DNA from: Nocardioides nitrophenolicus
GTDB taxonomy: Bacteria > Actinomycetota > Actinomycetes > Propionibacteriales > Nocardioidaceae
DNA: 64,000 bases
Assembly (NCBI RefSeq): GCF_016907515.1
Contig: NZ_JAFBBY010000001.1
Coordinates: forward strand, 3,720,001 to 3,784,000
Reading direction: 5' to 3'
Each line of letters begins with the position of its first letter. Position 1 is the stretch's first letter. A program made the position numbers and the translations under genes. Positions 25,911-39,700 of the stretch are shown here, one piece after another. The notes under the pieces are model-generated. The model saw nothing but the letters and a program-made list of their open reading frames with translations, was not told the DNA's origin and made no database searches.

Positions 25911-26284
25911 CCCAGCCCCGCACCGTCGCCGACATCCGCACGATCGCCGTCGGCACCGGCTCGGCCGTCGTACCCGAGTGGGAGGTGGGCGCCGCCTCAC
26001 CCGGCTGGGAGGAGACCGAGTGGCGGGCCTTCGGCGACGACGAGACACGGCCCTTCGGCGGCGCCTGGGAGGGCCGGCCGGGTTCCCTGCGGCTCGACGA
26101 CTATCCGTACGACGAGGTCTGCGTGATGCTCACCGGTGTCGTCGCGCTCGTCGACCTCTCGGGCGCGCGGCGGGAGTTCCGCGCGGGCGAGGCATTCTTC
26201 GTCCCGCGGGGCTTCGCCGGGACCTGGGAGACCGTGGAGCCCGCTACCAAGGTGTTCGTCGCGCTCCCGGTGTCGGGAGCGTAG
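25907..26284 (+). CDS. Cupin-domain protein
   Basis: A 125-residue single cupin of the DUF861/ureidoglycine-aminohydrolase-like type: YPYDEVCVMLTGVVALVDLSG and FRAGEAFFVPRGFAGTWETVEP form the two cupin motifs. The usual His ligands are largely replaced, with Glu and Cys in DEVC. ATG 25907 overlaps the upstream stop, so it is coupled to the dimethylformamidase-like gene. Its last 41 bases overlap the end of the opposing gene. Confidence 0.8.
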   Translation: MTQPRTVADIRTIAVGTGSAVVPEWEVGAASPGWEETEWRAFGDDETRPFGGAWEGRPGSLRLDDYPYDEVCVMLTGVVALVDLSGARREFRAGEAFFVPRGFAGTWETVEPATKVFVALPVSGA

Positions 26285-27401
26285 GCCGAGGGCCGACGTC
26301 GAGCGGAGCCTCGATGCAGGGAGACGCGCTCGTCGGCAAGGCGGTCGGTCCGTCCGATGGGGGGAGGGTGGGGGTCGCGGGCTCGACCGGCTCGCACGGC
26401 TCTGCGGTCGGCACCGCCGTCGGCGTCGTCGTTGCTGTCGGTGTGGTCGGTGCGGTCGGCGGGGTCGGCGGGACGGGGTCGTGGGACTGGCGCAGCTCCG
26501 ACCAGTGGCGATGGTCGACTGTCTCCAGCCAGTACTCGACGGCGCGGACGGTCGGCTCCGGTGTGGGCTCCACGACGCCGGGCGGTTCGACCGCAAGGAC
26601 GGTCGGCTCCTGCTGCGTGGCTTCCGCTGCCTGGTAGGCCGCTTGGGCGGTGAGCACCCGCCGCGCGAACGCGAGGTTCTGGTTGAGGTTCGAGAGTGCT
26701 GCCTGCAGGTTCGCGGCGTTGCTCAGGTCGGTCGAGGAGCTGCAGAGCAGGACGGCCACGGCGAGCGCGGCGTCGTCGAGGTCCTGCGGGTCGCGAACCC
26801 CGTCGTCGTCCGCGTCGACGCCGACCTGCGCCCACATCGTGGGGGTGAGGTGCATCGGGCCGATGGCACGGTCGTGGACCGGGTCGTGGTCGAGGAGGCC
26901 GGCGTCGGTGTCGGAGACGGGGGCTCGGTCTCGGTCGCGGACGAGTGGTCCGACGATGGGTGCTTCGGCTCTGCCGTGCTCGGTGGTCACCCGCCCGACT
27001 GCCGCCAGCAGGGTCCAGGAGAGGCCGCAGGCCGGGGCGGCGCTGGCGATCACGGCTTCGGCGCGTCGGTAGGCGGCGGTTGCCTCGGGCGGGATCTCGG
27101 CGCCCAGCGCTGTGGTGTGCCGCCGCGCCCTGACGCTGACCCAGGCCACGCTGTTCGCCAGTGGCTCGGTGGCTGTCGTCGGCAGCGCGGCGAGAACCTC
27201 GTTGCTGGGTGATGACGCATCACTCCCGTGATCGGTCGGATGCGCGGTTGTTCCGGACGAATCGACGGACCCGAGCGTGACGGTCGCGGCCGCCACGGAC
27301 GCGATCGTGATCGCGGCCGCGCTGAGTACAGCGAGGGCCACGCTCTGGCGGATCGTGCGCTGCTCCGAGCGGGCCCACGTGCGTCGCGGCCCTCGTGACA
27401 T
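26244..27401 (-). CDS. Membrane-anchored lytic-transglycosylase-like protein
   Basis: A 385-residue protein with one N-terminal membrane helix (SVALAVLSAAAITIASVAAA), then a helical SLT/MltB-like domain: CGLSWTLLAAVGRVTTEHGRA with the candidate catalytic Glu, RAIGPMHLTPTMWAQVGVDADDDG, and DLDDAALAVAVLLC. The C-terminal 120 residues are Pro/Thr-rich and probably span the cell wall. GAGGAGG precedes the ATG at 27401. It would remodel peptidoglycan outside the membrane. Confidence 0.8.
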   Translation of the reverse strand: MSRGPRRTWARSEQRTIRQSVALAVLSAAAITIASVAAATVTLGSVDSSGTTAHPTDHGSDASSPSNEVLAALPTTATEPLANSVAWVSVRARRHTTALGAEIPPEATAAYRRAEAVIASAAPACGLSWTLLAAVGRVTTEHGRAEAPIVGPLVRDRDRAPVSDTDAGLLDHDPVHDRAIGPMHLTPTMWAQVGVDADDDGVRDPQDLDDAALAVAVLLCSSSTDLSNAANLQAALSNLNQNLAFARRVLTAQAAYQAAEATQQEPTVLAVEPPGVVEPTPEPTVRAVEYWLETVDHRHWSELRQSHDPVPPTPPTAPTTPTATTTPTAVPTAEPCEPVEPATPTLPPSDGPTALPTSASPCIEAPLDVGPRPTLPTPGARRTPW

Positions 27402-27712
27402 GGGTTCCTCCTCGAGGCGGAGCCCCATGTCGACGTTCGTCGCTCCGAGCATCAAGGAACGCCCATGAACACGGGGCTTGTCAAGGTGCGCGACGTACGA
27501 CGATCGCGAATCGCCCCGAATCTAGGGGGTTTCGGCCACGGGATCTCGGTCCGCGGAGAACACTGCCGTCTCGGCCACGCCGGAACGGTCCTAGTCAATT
27601 TGGGTCATTGACACTTTTTGTAGGCCCTATGAACATCTCTGCCCTGATGTGACGCCGGTTGTGCTCGGGCGAGTGCGATGTGGGGCCGGGGCCGCGGGAG
27701 GGGACCACCCCC
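27402..27712. promoter_or_regulatory. Divergent promoter region before the rhs gene
   Basis: About 310 bases lie between the divergent transglycosylase-like and rhs genes. A TTGACA hexamer at 27608-27613 is a candidate -35, with TATGAA at 27629-27634 as a poorly spaced -10. The stretch around 27595-27640 is noticeably AT-richer than its surroundings. Confidence 0.35.
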
Positions 27713-30700
27713 ATGGCTGCTCGTACAAGTGAGATCGTTCGGCTTCTGATCGCCATTCTGCGTTCGGCAGCGCATGCGTTGCGGCGCGCTCTCGGTCCGG
27801 CCGGCGCGACCGTCGGCAGGCGGATCGCGGTGGCGTCGACCGCCGCGGCGGTCCTGGTGGGCAGCGTGGTCACGGTCGTCCTGGTGACCGACAACCCGCC
27901 TGCGGACCGAGCCCCACTCACCGGAGCCGGGGACGCCTACGACGTCGAGCTCGACGCCCTGGACGCGATGAAGCGGCCGAAGGCCGACCGGGGAGTGCGG
28001 CTCAACGACCCGGTCGAGCCTGCGTCCGACGAGGCGAGGCGCCCGGGCGCGAAGTCGAAGAAGGTGTGTGAGGAGCAGCCCGCAGCGGGCTCCGGCCAGG
28101 CCGTCGACGGTGCCGAGAACGAGGGCGCCAGTCCGCTCGACCTGCTGCTCGGCGACGGCAAGAAGGGGGACCGTGAGGTCTGCGTGTACGCCGAGACCCG
28201 CCAGGCGGACGACCTTCCCGCGGTCGATCCGCTGACCCTGGCCGACGGCTACGAGTCTGTCCCCGAGCCGAAGACGCCCGAGGGCCCCGCGGATGGTCCG
28301 ACCGGCGACCCCGGCGCTGCACCGGAGGGGGATCCGTCCGGTCAGCCCTCGGCTGACCCATCGGACCCGGTCGACCCATCGGACCCGGTCGACCCATCGG
28401 AGGGGGCCGAGACGCCCGATCCCCAGGCGTCCGAGCAGGGCTCGGCAACGCCGGCGCCGGCGGGACGTGCTCGGCGTACCAGCGGCGACGTGGTGGTCGA
28501 TGCTCCGGCCAACGCGGTCCCCGCAGTAGCGCGCACCGCTGCCGCGCCGGGGGCGGGGGAGTACCTGTCGCCGAACTGGGTGCAGCTCCACCCGGCCAGC
28601 CAGCCGGTCGCCTCGACCGAGGCGTCGATGGCCTACGACAAGACCCGCCAGCAGATCGTCCGCTTCGGCGGCCGGAACGGCAGCGGCACCGCGCTGGCGC
28701 AGACCTGGGTGTGGAACGGGACGACCTGGGTCCAGAAGACTCCAGCAACCAGCCCGCCGGCCCGCTACCGCGCCACGATGGCGTGGGACGCGAACCTCGG
28801 CAAGCTCGTGCTCTTCGGTGGCCAGTCCAGCGCCAGCGGGTGGCTCAACGACGTCTGGGCGTGGGACGGCACGACCTGGGCGCAGGTCACCCCGACCGGC
28901 ACCGCGCCGACCGCGCGGGCCGGCGCGATGATGGCGTACGACGCTGCCCGCGCGGCACTGGTCGTGTTCGGCGGCGTCAACGCCTCCGGTGCGCGCAACG
29001 ACACCTTCCAGCTCAAGACCACCGGCACCCCGCCGACCACGACCACGGCCTGGACGCAGGTCCAGGCACACGGGGTCACCGGCGCGCCGGCAGCCCGTTT
29101 CGACGGCGGCCTCGGGTACTCGGCGTCGACCAACCAGCTGCTGCTCTTCGGCGGCGCCACCAGCTGCGGCTCGGGGACCTGCGCGACGGTCGGCGACACC
29201 TGGATCCTGGGACCGACAGCGTCGACGTGGACCGCGAAGAGCCCCACCCACCACCCCTCGGCGCGCACCTCGATGGCGATGACGCTGGACGCCGGACTCG
29301 GCGTGGTTCCGGCCGGGTCCGGGGTCGACCCGTCGAAGGGCGCCGTGGTGATGTTCGGCGGTCTCTCCTACGACGGCACGACCCCGACCCTGCATCACGA
29401 CACCTGGGCGTGGACCGGCGACGACTGGGCCACGGCGGTGGGGATCGCCTCCCCGACCGGCCGGGCCGGCATGTCGATGGCCTCCGACGGCCAGGGACAG
29501 CTGGTGATGTTCGGCGGTCTCGGCGGAACGACCGCAACGACCTTCCTCGACGAGACCTGGGCCTACGACACCGGGCTTCCGGTGCTCGAGATGGAGGTGA
29601 CCAGCGCTTCCGACGACCCCAGTGCTGCCGGCGAGGACCCGGTCTTCTGGACGGGTGATGTCGCCGAGATCGAGGTGACCGCTGTCAACACCGGCACTGC
29701 GCCCATCAATGGCTTCACGCTCACCTCCGCGCTGCAGAGCACGTTGCTCGCGGTCGGCACCCTGATCAAGGTCGACGGCAGCCCGGTGGCGGCCTGTCCC
29801 CCCGTGGTGACGGTGCTGTGCGGCGTGGTTGAGAACCTGACGGCCTCCATCAACCAGATCGACATCCCCATCGGCGGCAGCCGGGTCGGTGACTTCCTGG
29901 CCTCCGTGGTCGGCACCCAACGCGGCTGCGACCTCATCGACATCCCGGCGATCGCCTCCGACCTCACCGGCGCCTCCGCCCAGGTCTACTCCCAGATCAC
30001 CGTGTGCGGCGGTGGCCTGGGCCTGGAGGACTGGTGGACCTATGACTCCACCGACCTCGGCAACGGCGGCGTCGCGAGCGTCAACGTGGCCAATGGCAAC
30101 CTCGTGGTCCAGCAGACCGACGCGGCCCCGGTCCAGGCGCGCGGCCGGCTCGCGCTGGGAGTCAACCGGTTCTACAACTCCCAGGGCCACCAGGGCGACT
30201 CCCTGGGCGACCCGCTGGGCATCGGCTGGCAGTTCGACCTCGGCGAGACGGGCGCGTTCGCGGGCGGCTTCGGCGTCGGCGGGATCCCGATCCTGCCGAA
30301 CATCCAGACCGTCCTGCAGCCCCTGTCGATGCCCTACTTCGACCGCGACGGCACCCGGCACACCTTCAAGCTGCGTTCCCTCGGCGCGACCATCGGTGAC
30401 GTCAACCTGCCCATCGACCTCACCCAGAGCGGAGACGGCACGAGCGGCGGCCTGCTGCAGCAGATCCTCAAGCTGCTCAACCCCAAGACCCTGCTGCACG
30501 ACCTGGTCTCGACATTGCCGGGCAAGAGCTACGACAAGCTCTGCATCGACCAGGCGTACACCGGGCCTCCAGGGTCGAACATGTACCTGTTCCGTTACAT
30601 CGGCACCGCCGCCAGCGGCTGCGCGAACCCCGCCTCGGACGGGTTCATCCAGGTCGGCTGGTCCCTGGTCCGCCCCGACCGGGTCCGCTACGACTACGAC

Positions 30701-33700
30701 ACACTCGGCCGGATCATCTCGGTCACCGATCCCGCCGGCCAGCAGCTCAGGTACCGGTACAACGGCGACCTCCACGGCCCGACCAAGATCTACACGACCG
30801 AGCTCGACGGCGACCCGTGTGAGGGCACCACGTGCCCGTCCCTGACGATCAAGTACAACAGCGCGGCACCGACGGGCTACCAGCTCGTCACGGTCACCGA
30901 CTCCGCCAAGCGCGTCACGTCGTACCTGATCCGTCACGACGGACCCACCCCCTATCTCGCGCAGGTCTGGGAACCGGGCAACCCGCTGCCGCCGTTCAAC
31001 GGCGCCCCGGGCAGCAGCACCGCGGCTCGGCCGTCGTGGAGCTACACCTACTCCACCGCCACTCAGGCATGTCCGGGCTCCGATGCGAACGCGAAGACCA
31101 CCGGACAGCTCTGCTCGGCCACCGACGCGCTGGGCAACACCACGACCTTCGCCTACACCGCCGCTCCCATCGGTCCCGACCGCGTCCTCGAGGTCACCGA
31201 CCGTCGCGGCAACGCCTCGGGCGGCGGCAGCAAGGGCCTCGCCACCCGGTACACCTGGACCAACCACTCCAGCGACGACGACGCGCCGCCGCTGCAGGTC
31301 ACCGCCGACATCGGCAGCCCCGACCAGGTAGACGCCTGCGCCACCGGCACGGACCCGAGCTGTCAGCGGATCAGGTACACCGGCATCGACGAGTGGGGAC
31401 GAGTCGGTGAGATCGACGAAGGCGACTCCGGCGGGCTCACCCTGCGCCAGAGCGGCTACTTCTGGGACGGTCTGGGCGCTGACGGCGGGATCGAGTCGTG
31501 CAGCCTGCCGGCGAATGCGCCGATGAACCACAACCTGTGTCAGACCGTCCGCCGAGCCAAGCCCAGCAACGCGCCCCTCGTTCCCGGCGAGGCCGGCACC
31601 GCCACCGTGGACGGCGTCTCCGTCCAGGACGAGGCGATCGCGTACACCTACGGCACCCTGGGCCAGCCGCTGCGCAAGAAGGCCCTGCTCGATGCCGGGC
31701 AGCCGTGGACGGACGCGAACTCCGCGATCACCACCTGGGGCACCCACGACCAGTACTTCGACGCGAACGGCGACCAGCGAGTCGTCACGAACTACGTGCG
31801 TGGCAACGGCGAGATCGACTCCAGCGGTGTCGCATCGCAGTACGTCGCCGCAGTCGACGCCGACAACCCGTATGCCTACTGGCGACTCGGCGAGACCTCC
31901 GGCACCACGATGACGGCGCGCACCGGCCCCAACGGGGTCTACCAGGCCGGCGTCACCCTCGGTGCGCCCGGCATGATCGCCGGCAACCCCGCCATCAACG
32001 AGTCCACGACCGGCAACGGCGCCGTGGTCAACCCGCTCAACGGCTTCGCCAACGGCACCGGCACCTCCTCGGCGTTCAGCGTCGAATCGTGGCAGAAGAC
32101 GACCGACACGACCCAGCCGCAACGCACCTTCGCCTGGGGCACGCTGGCGGCGTACGCGGAGGTCGGCCGCAACTACGGCGGCCGCCCGATCATGTACCTC
32201 AGCTCGGACACCGCCAACGGCAAGGCCGCAGCCATCGCCGGCAACGCCTCGATCGCCGACGGCGAGTGGCACCACGTGGTGTACACCTACGACGGCTCCG
32301 GCTCCACCACCGGGATGGCGATCTGGGTCGACGGAGTCAAGCAGTCGGTCGTCGTGGTCGACGACGACCTCACCGGCCCGTTCGCTGCTGCGTCCTCGGC
32401 CGGCTCCACCGGACGGGGCGGGCCCGGGTCGAGCCTCGACGAGCTCGCGCTGTACACCTCGGTCCTGCCCGCGGGCCGGATCGTCAACCACTTCAAGGCC
32501 GGCCTCGGCGGTGGCGATCCCGTCGAAGCCGACACCCTCTACGCCACCACCGACCAGATCCAGGAGCTCTCGCCGCGCGGCAACGCCCCCGCCGCGGAGA
32601 ACCCGAACGACAGCTGGGGCGACTACCTGACCACGATCCGCCGCGACCTGCCGCCGAACGGGACCCTGGCCTCGACCAACAAGCCCGCCGACACGACGAT
32701 CTGCGGGACCGCGACCAAGGGCAACACCGGTCTGGTCTGCGAGGTAGACGCCCCATCGTCGGCGGGAGTGTCGGCGGGCGCCTGCCAGTCGCCGACCTCC
32801 GGCCTGCCGGCCGGCAGCCCGGCCGCGCCTACCAGCTCCGGCTACACCCACGCCTGCACGACCTACGAGTACAACAGTGCCGGTCAGCGCACGCTCATGA
32901 AGTCGCCGAAGGCCAACGCCGGCAACCTCTCCGAGGTCACCGAGTACCGCTACTACGACGACACCACCGCCTGCGACACCGCAACCGCCCGAGCCAACTG
33001 CGACCTGTCCGGCTCCGTGTCGGCCGGCGGCTGGCTCAAGGCTGTCATCGACCCGACCGGCAAGAAGACCGTCTTCGCCTACGACGCCGCCGGCAATGTC
33101 GCCCGCACCTGGGAGCGCAACGCCACCAACGGCCTGCCGTTGAGCGCCACCTGGTCGAGTGCCGACGCGCCGCCCTCACCGGCGTACATCGACCAGGTCA
33201 ACGCCACCCCGGTGACCTCGGACTCGCTCAGCGTGTCCAACACCGCGCTGGTGGCCGTCATGCCCGACGGCACGGTGTCCGGCTCGGGCGTCAACACCTC
33301 CGGTGAGCTCGGCGACGGCACCACCACCACGCGCCCCAGCGCAGTCCCGGCCGTCGGGCTGAGCAATGTGGTCCAGGTCGCCCAGAGCGCGACCGGCTCC
33401 CAGCTCGGGTGCGCCCGCAGCTACTTCCTCACCGGCTCCGGCGCGGTGTGGTGGGCCGGTCCCGGCCAGTCCACACCCGTGCAGCTCGCCCCGAGCGTGT
33501 TGAAGGACATCATCCAGATCGCCGCCGGCGGCTGCCACATCCTCGCGCTCGACGCCCAAGGACGCGTCTGGGCCTGGGGATCGAACGCCACCGGACAGAT
33601 CGGCAAGGGCACGACCGGCGGCTCGGATGTCACCACCCCGGTCAAGGTCCTCGACAACGTCGCCACCATCGGCGCCGGCAGCCAGCACTCCCTGGCCGTC

Positions 33701-36700
33701 AAGACCGACGGCAGCCTCTGGACCTGGGGCGCCAACGGCAACGGCCAGCTCGGCCACGGCGACACCACCGCACGCAACACCCCCACCGAGATCACCTCAG
33801 GCATCAAGGGCGTCCGCGCCGTCTCCGGCGGCGTCAACACCTCCTACGCGCTGACCCGCGACGGCAAGGCCTGGTCCTGGGGCGCCAACGCCTCGGGCAA
33901 CCTCGGCCTGGGCGACATGACCCAGCGCACCAGCCCGACCCGGATCACCACCCTCGGCGACGGCACCCCCGCCGGCCCGGTCAAGCAGATCGTCGGCGCC
34001 AACGGCGGCGCCGCCGCGCTCATGGCCGACGGCACCGTCCGCGGCTGGGGCACCAACGGATCCGCCCAGCTCGGCGGCGCCGTCATCGGCACCTCCACCA
34101 ACCCCGTCGCCATCCCGACCCTCACCGGACAGGTCGCGCTTGCCGGCGGCTGGTCCACCTGGGCCGCCGCGGACAGCGCCGGCACCATCAAGGTCTGGGG
34201 ATCGACCTTCAACCGGCAACGCGCCGACGGCCAGAACCCGATCACCACCACCACACCGGCCCCTTCGAAGCTGATCATCTCGCCCTACACGCAACCCGGC
34301 TGGGCGATGCGCGGCACCCGCGACGCCACCGGCAACCTCACCACCCAGACCACCGACCCCCTCAACCAGGTACGACGAGTCCGCTCCGGTCGCGGCAACG
34401 AGACCTTCACCGCCGCCTACGACAAGACCACCGGCTACGACGCCTCCGGTCGCCCGGTCTGGACCAGCGGCGCCCAGCACCGATCCACCGCCACGGTGAC
34501 CTCGATCAGCTACGACCCGTTCGGCAACCCGGTCAAGACCGTCGATGCCCGCGGCATCGCATCCTTGGCCACCTTCGACGCCGTCAACCGGCCACTCACC
34601 ACCAAGATCACCCGCGACACCGCCACGACCGGCCAGTGCACGGGCACCGCGTCGGGAACCGACTGGACCACCGCACAGGCCGGCGAACGGGTGTGCATCA
34701 CCTCGACGACGTATGACGGGGTCGACCGCCCGATCACCGGTACCGACGGTGCCTCGCAGACGACCCGGACCTGGTTCGACGCCGCCGGCCGCACCCTGCG
34801 GGTCGACGCCCCGCGTGCCAGCGGCGTCGTGCTGACCAGCCGCTTCAACAACGACCGCGACGGCAACGTCCTCGACGCCTGCAGCCCCCGCGAGCAGGCG
34901 GCGGGCGGCAGCTGCACCAGCACGGGTCGGTACTCGACCCATTACGTCATCGACCGGGCCGGGCGCACCGTCTCGGCGACGAAGTACCGGATGGACGGCG
35001 CCACCGCGAAGTCCATCCAGACCGGCTACCGCTACGACGCCGACGGCAACACCGTCTCCGTCACCGACCCGAACGGTCACGAGACCACCACGACCTACGA
35101 CCTCCAAGGGCGACGGACCAGCCAGACCGTTCCCCGCAGCGCCACCCAGTCGAACACCACGACCTGGACCTACGACGACTCCGGCAACGTCACCGCGATC
35201 AACGCCCCGGGATTCACCAACACCGGCACCGGCGCCGACGGCGACCTCGTCGTCGACGGCATCACGGGCGCGGGCTCGACCGACGGCGTCGCGCACGGAG
35301 CGGGCAACCCGTTCCAGATCCCCGACGGCGCGCAATACGGCAGTGTCACCCTGCAGAACGGCGCCCACGTCACCACGACCGGCACGAGCAGCGGCCTGGT
35401 CTTCTCCGCCTCCGGCACCGTCACGGTCTGCTCGAGCTGCGTGATCACCATGGCCGGCAAGGGCGACACCGGCGGCGCGGCCAACCAGGACGCGGCCAAC
35501 CCCAACCCCGGCCACGGCGGCAAGCGGGGCACCACCAACTTGGCGCTCGCCGGCACCGGCGGCGGAGGCGGCGGCCACAAGACCGATGGGTCGCCGGGCA
35601 TGGGCACCGGCTCGGCCGTCGGCGCTCCCGGCCTCGCCTCCGGCACCGCTGACCTCTCCGGCGTCGGCGGCGACTACCTCGAGGGTTCCGGCGGTGGCGG
35701 CGGCGGTGGCGGCAACGGCGCGCTCAGCGTCGGGGGCAGCGGCGGCAACGGCGGCGGCTACATCCGCATCGTCGCCGACAGGCTCGTCGTCAACGGCACC
35801 ATCACCGTCGCCGGAGCCAACGGCTCGGCACCCACCGGAGCCAACTCCGCCGGTGGTGGCGGTGGCGCCGGCGGCGGGATCTGGGTCGAGGCCGACGAGG
35901 TCGAGCTCGCCTCACCCGCCGTGTTCAACGTCAGCGGCGGCACCGGGGGTCCCGGCGCGAACAACCGCAACGGCGGCAACGGCGCCGACGGACGGATCCG
36001 CATCGACGCCGGCACCCTCACCAACGGCACGGGCAGCGTTCCGCCTGAGGCCTTCCGCGGCAACAGCGCCTCCGTCACCGCGATCTCCTACGACGCCGCG
36101 AACCGGCCCCTCGACACCCTCGAGGGCGCCCTGACCACCCAGGCCGACCCCGCCCGCGACCACACCGCCTGGGCCGCCCCCGGTCTCGACGGCATGTCGA
36201 ACACCCGCACCCGGGCGCTGTACAACGCCGACGGCGTGATCACCGCGGTGCTGCCGCCCCAGGCGTTCAGCGACGTCGCGTCCCTGACCGCACCCAACGC
36301 CAACACCGCTCGGCGCATCGACTACGACCTCGACGGCAACCCGGTCGCGACCTACTCGCCGCGCTACGACAGCGCCGCGGGCAGCCCCACCGCGTCGATC
36401 TCGGCTGTCGGCGCCGGTGGTGACGGCGGCATCGGCGGGAACCAGCAGACCACCCAGTGCCCGACAGGTCCCACGACCGACCAGGTTCGCGGGCTCTCGG
36501 CGTACGCCTCGACGGTCGGGGTCTGCTCGACCCGCGCGACGTACAACCCGGTCGGCAAGGTCCTGCGGCAGTACCTGCCCACCTCGACCGGTGGCGACAA
36601 CCGCTACCTCGAGTACACCTACACCGGCGACAACCTGGTCGCGAAGGTCACCGGCCCCGACCCGACCAACACCGGCGGCAGCGGCCGGGTCGACGTCGCC

Positions 36701-39700
36701 ACCACCACCTACGACGGTGTCGGGCGCACCACCAAGACCGTCAACGCCAAGGGCTACGGGCCGCAGACCAGCTACACCGGAGACGGCCTCGTCGCACAGA
36801 CCACCGGCCAGGGCTACACCGACGGTGTCCACACCGTCGCCGAGATCACGACATTCACCTACGACGCCAACGGCAACCTGGTCGACACCCTCAACCCCGA
36901 GGGCGACCACACGCTGCAGACCTGGACCACCGACGACCTGCTGGCCTCGATCGACGCCCCCGGCCCGGACGCCAGCGACTTCGCGACCACCGTCTACACC
37001 TACGACGACGCCGGAAACCCGATCAAGGTCCTCAACCCCAACGCCGAGAAGGACGGCACCCGGGCCGTCATCAACAGTTTCACCGACGACAACCTCATCG
37101 CCTACACCCACACCCCGATCAACAACGGCGCCTACCGATCCGTGCGGTACAAGTACACGCCGGCCGGGTTGAAGGCCGTCACCGAGACCGCGAAGTGCTC
37201 CAGCACCCTGGGCGACATCGACGTCGATGACTGCTACCGCGGCAGCCCCAACTGGCACTCCGGTGGCGCGATGCGGATCCAGTACGGCGACAACGGCCGC
37301 GTCCGCGAGCAGACCGGCCGCGCCGGCAGCGCACGACGCACGATCCGCAGCAGCTACGCCCAGCACGGAGGACTGCTCCAGGTCACCGACCCGATCAGCG
37401 ACGTCACCACCGACGTCAGCTACTACCTCGACGGCAAGGTCCGCACCGTCACCGACTCCGGCACCGGTTCTGCCGGAGCGAACACCAACACCTACGCCTA
37501 CGACGGCGCCGGACAGGTCACCGTCCGCTCGGACCAGACCGGACCAGACGGTGCCACCGAAGGCAACAAGAAGACCACGTCGTACGCCTACAACCAGGCC
37601 GGGCTGGCGCAGTCGATGACGTCCCAGGTCCTCGGCGAGACCACGACGTACACCTATGACACCGCCAGCCGGCTCCTCAACGCCTCGACGCCATCCGGGT
37701 CGGGTGCCCATGTCAACGAGTGGTCCTGGCATCCCAACAACGCGCTCGCCCGGGCCCGAACGGTCTTCTCCTCGGGCGGGACCGACACGGAGATCGCTGA
37801 CTACGAGTACGTCTACGACAACAACCGCAACATCGTCACCCAAGCGGTCTCCGGCACTGTCGGGACCTATGCGTCGAACTACGAGTACAGCCCCGCCCAG
37901 CAGCTGACGAAGTGGACCTACGCGCCTTCACCCGGCACGGCCAAGGTCACGACGTACGGCTATGACCGCAACAACAACCGGACCTCTCAGAAGGTCGACT
38001 CCGGCGACCCGACCATCTGGGACTACCGGCTCGACAACTCGATCAACTTCGTCAACGGCCCGGTATCGGGGGATGGGGACAAGCGGACCTACACCTACAA
38101 CGACGACGGTCTGCTCCACACCGACGGCTGTGTGACCAACACCTACGACGCCTTCGACCGGGTCAAGCAGGTCACCGTCGACTCGACCACCACCCCATGC
38201 CCCGCGGGGGAGGACACGACCACCAGCTACACCTACGACGGGCTGGACCGGCAACGAGCCATCACCGTCACCGGCTCCGACGAGGCCGGGCAGAACACGA
38301 CCACGAAGGACGTCTACGACGGACTCACCACCACGGTGGTGGGGCAGTACAACGCGGTCAACGGCGCGTTCACCCAGCCCGAGGTGTTGTACCAGCTCGA
38401 CGCCGGAGGCAACCAATACGCCTACGACCAGGCCAACGCGTCGGCGGGCAAGGCATTCCTCGACACCGACGGTCACGGCAACGTCACCGCGATCACCACC
38501 GCCCCCGCCAGCGGCACCGGCGGCACGGGTGTCTTGGGCTGCGGGGTGGTCTACGACCCCTACGGCAACCCGTACCAGCCGGACTCGGGCGGCAACGGGA
38601 TCTGCGCGAACGGCAGTCAGAAGAACACCACCGGCAACGCCGCCTGGTACCGCGGCCTGACCCGCGACGGGTCGACGGGGACCTATCAGATGGGCACCCG
38701 GACCTACGACCCCGACACCGGAGCCTTCACCACCCCCGACTCCTACCGGGTCGCCTCGCCCTCGACCGACCTTTCGGTCGGGACCGACCCGCTGACCGCC
38801 AACACCTACACCTACGTCAACGGCAACCCGGTCAACATGATCGACCCCGATGGCCACGGCGCCGTCGATCCCTGGGGCAACGACGTTTCTCCGTGCGTCT
38901 CGAACCCGAACTCGAAGTCGTGCAGCTCCGTAGGCGTCGCGAAGGAAGCGGCCGCCCACAAGGAACTCGTCGTCCGAGAAACAGACGCACGGAACGCCGA
39001 CCGGTACAGGATGGCGAAGACCATCCACGGGACTATTCAGACCAATGAGGGCTTCTTCGACCACGGGGTCGGAGGATTCTTGAACAACGCGGCGTCAGGA
39101 ACAATCGGCGGCCTCCTGGAACTCGAAGCGCTTGTCCCGCGCATGACGGTGTCGAACGTCCAGATGGCCCCCGGACTGTCAGTCCCCTTCCCGGGGTTCG
39201 AACTGGGCAGAACATCCCTGAAGGACAAGTTCTACGACGCGACGGGTGCCAACCCGGACTCGGCGGTCACCAAGACGTGCGAATGGTTTTGCAGCTGGGG
39301 GCCCGGACTCGTTGCAGGCGTCGTGCGTCGGGCTGTGACGAAGGCCATCGTCAAAGGCGGCACCAAGACCGTCGCCAAGACGAGTATCAAAAATGGCGCT
39401 AGCGCAGGTCGCCTATTCGCCTCGCAGGACCCCTACGTCGCCGGTACGGCGAACGCGATCGAGGCCGTTTTTCCCGGACGAGTGGTCGGTGTCAACGGCA
39501 TGCGGCCGATGTCGAACGGCCTTTCCAGAGAGGTTGACATCGACTTGGGCAACCTCCTGGTGCAAGTCAAGAGCGGGAACGCACGAGGTCTCACGGGGCA
39601 GATCGACAAGACTCAGAGGACAACCGGAGTTCCGACGATTGGCTACGCTCCAGGGATCAGTGACGCAGGTTGGCGTAACGCCGCCAGCGAAGGAATCGTA

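Noticed and set aside
27605..32851. A 1,748-codon open frame on the minus strand opposite the rhs gene
   Set aside because: It is Gly/Arg/Val-rich with no domain pattern. It mirrors the strong codon bias of the real gene, a common effect in GC-rich DNA.
35460..36020. Gly-rich repeats as a possible tandem DNA repeat or CRISPR-like array
   Set aside because: The repeats are codon-level Gly runs inside the rhs frame. There is no constant unit length and no spacers.
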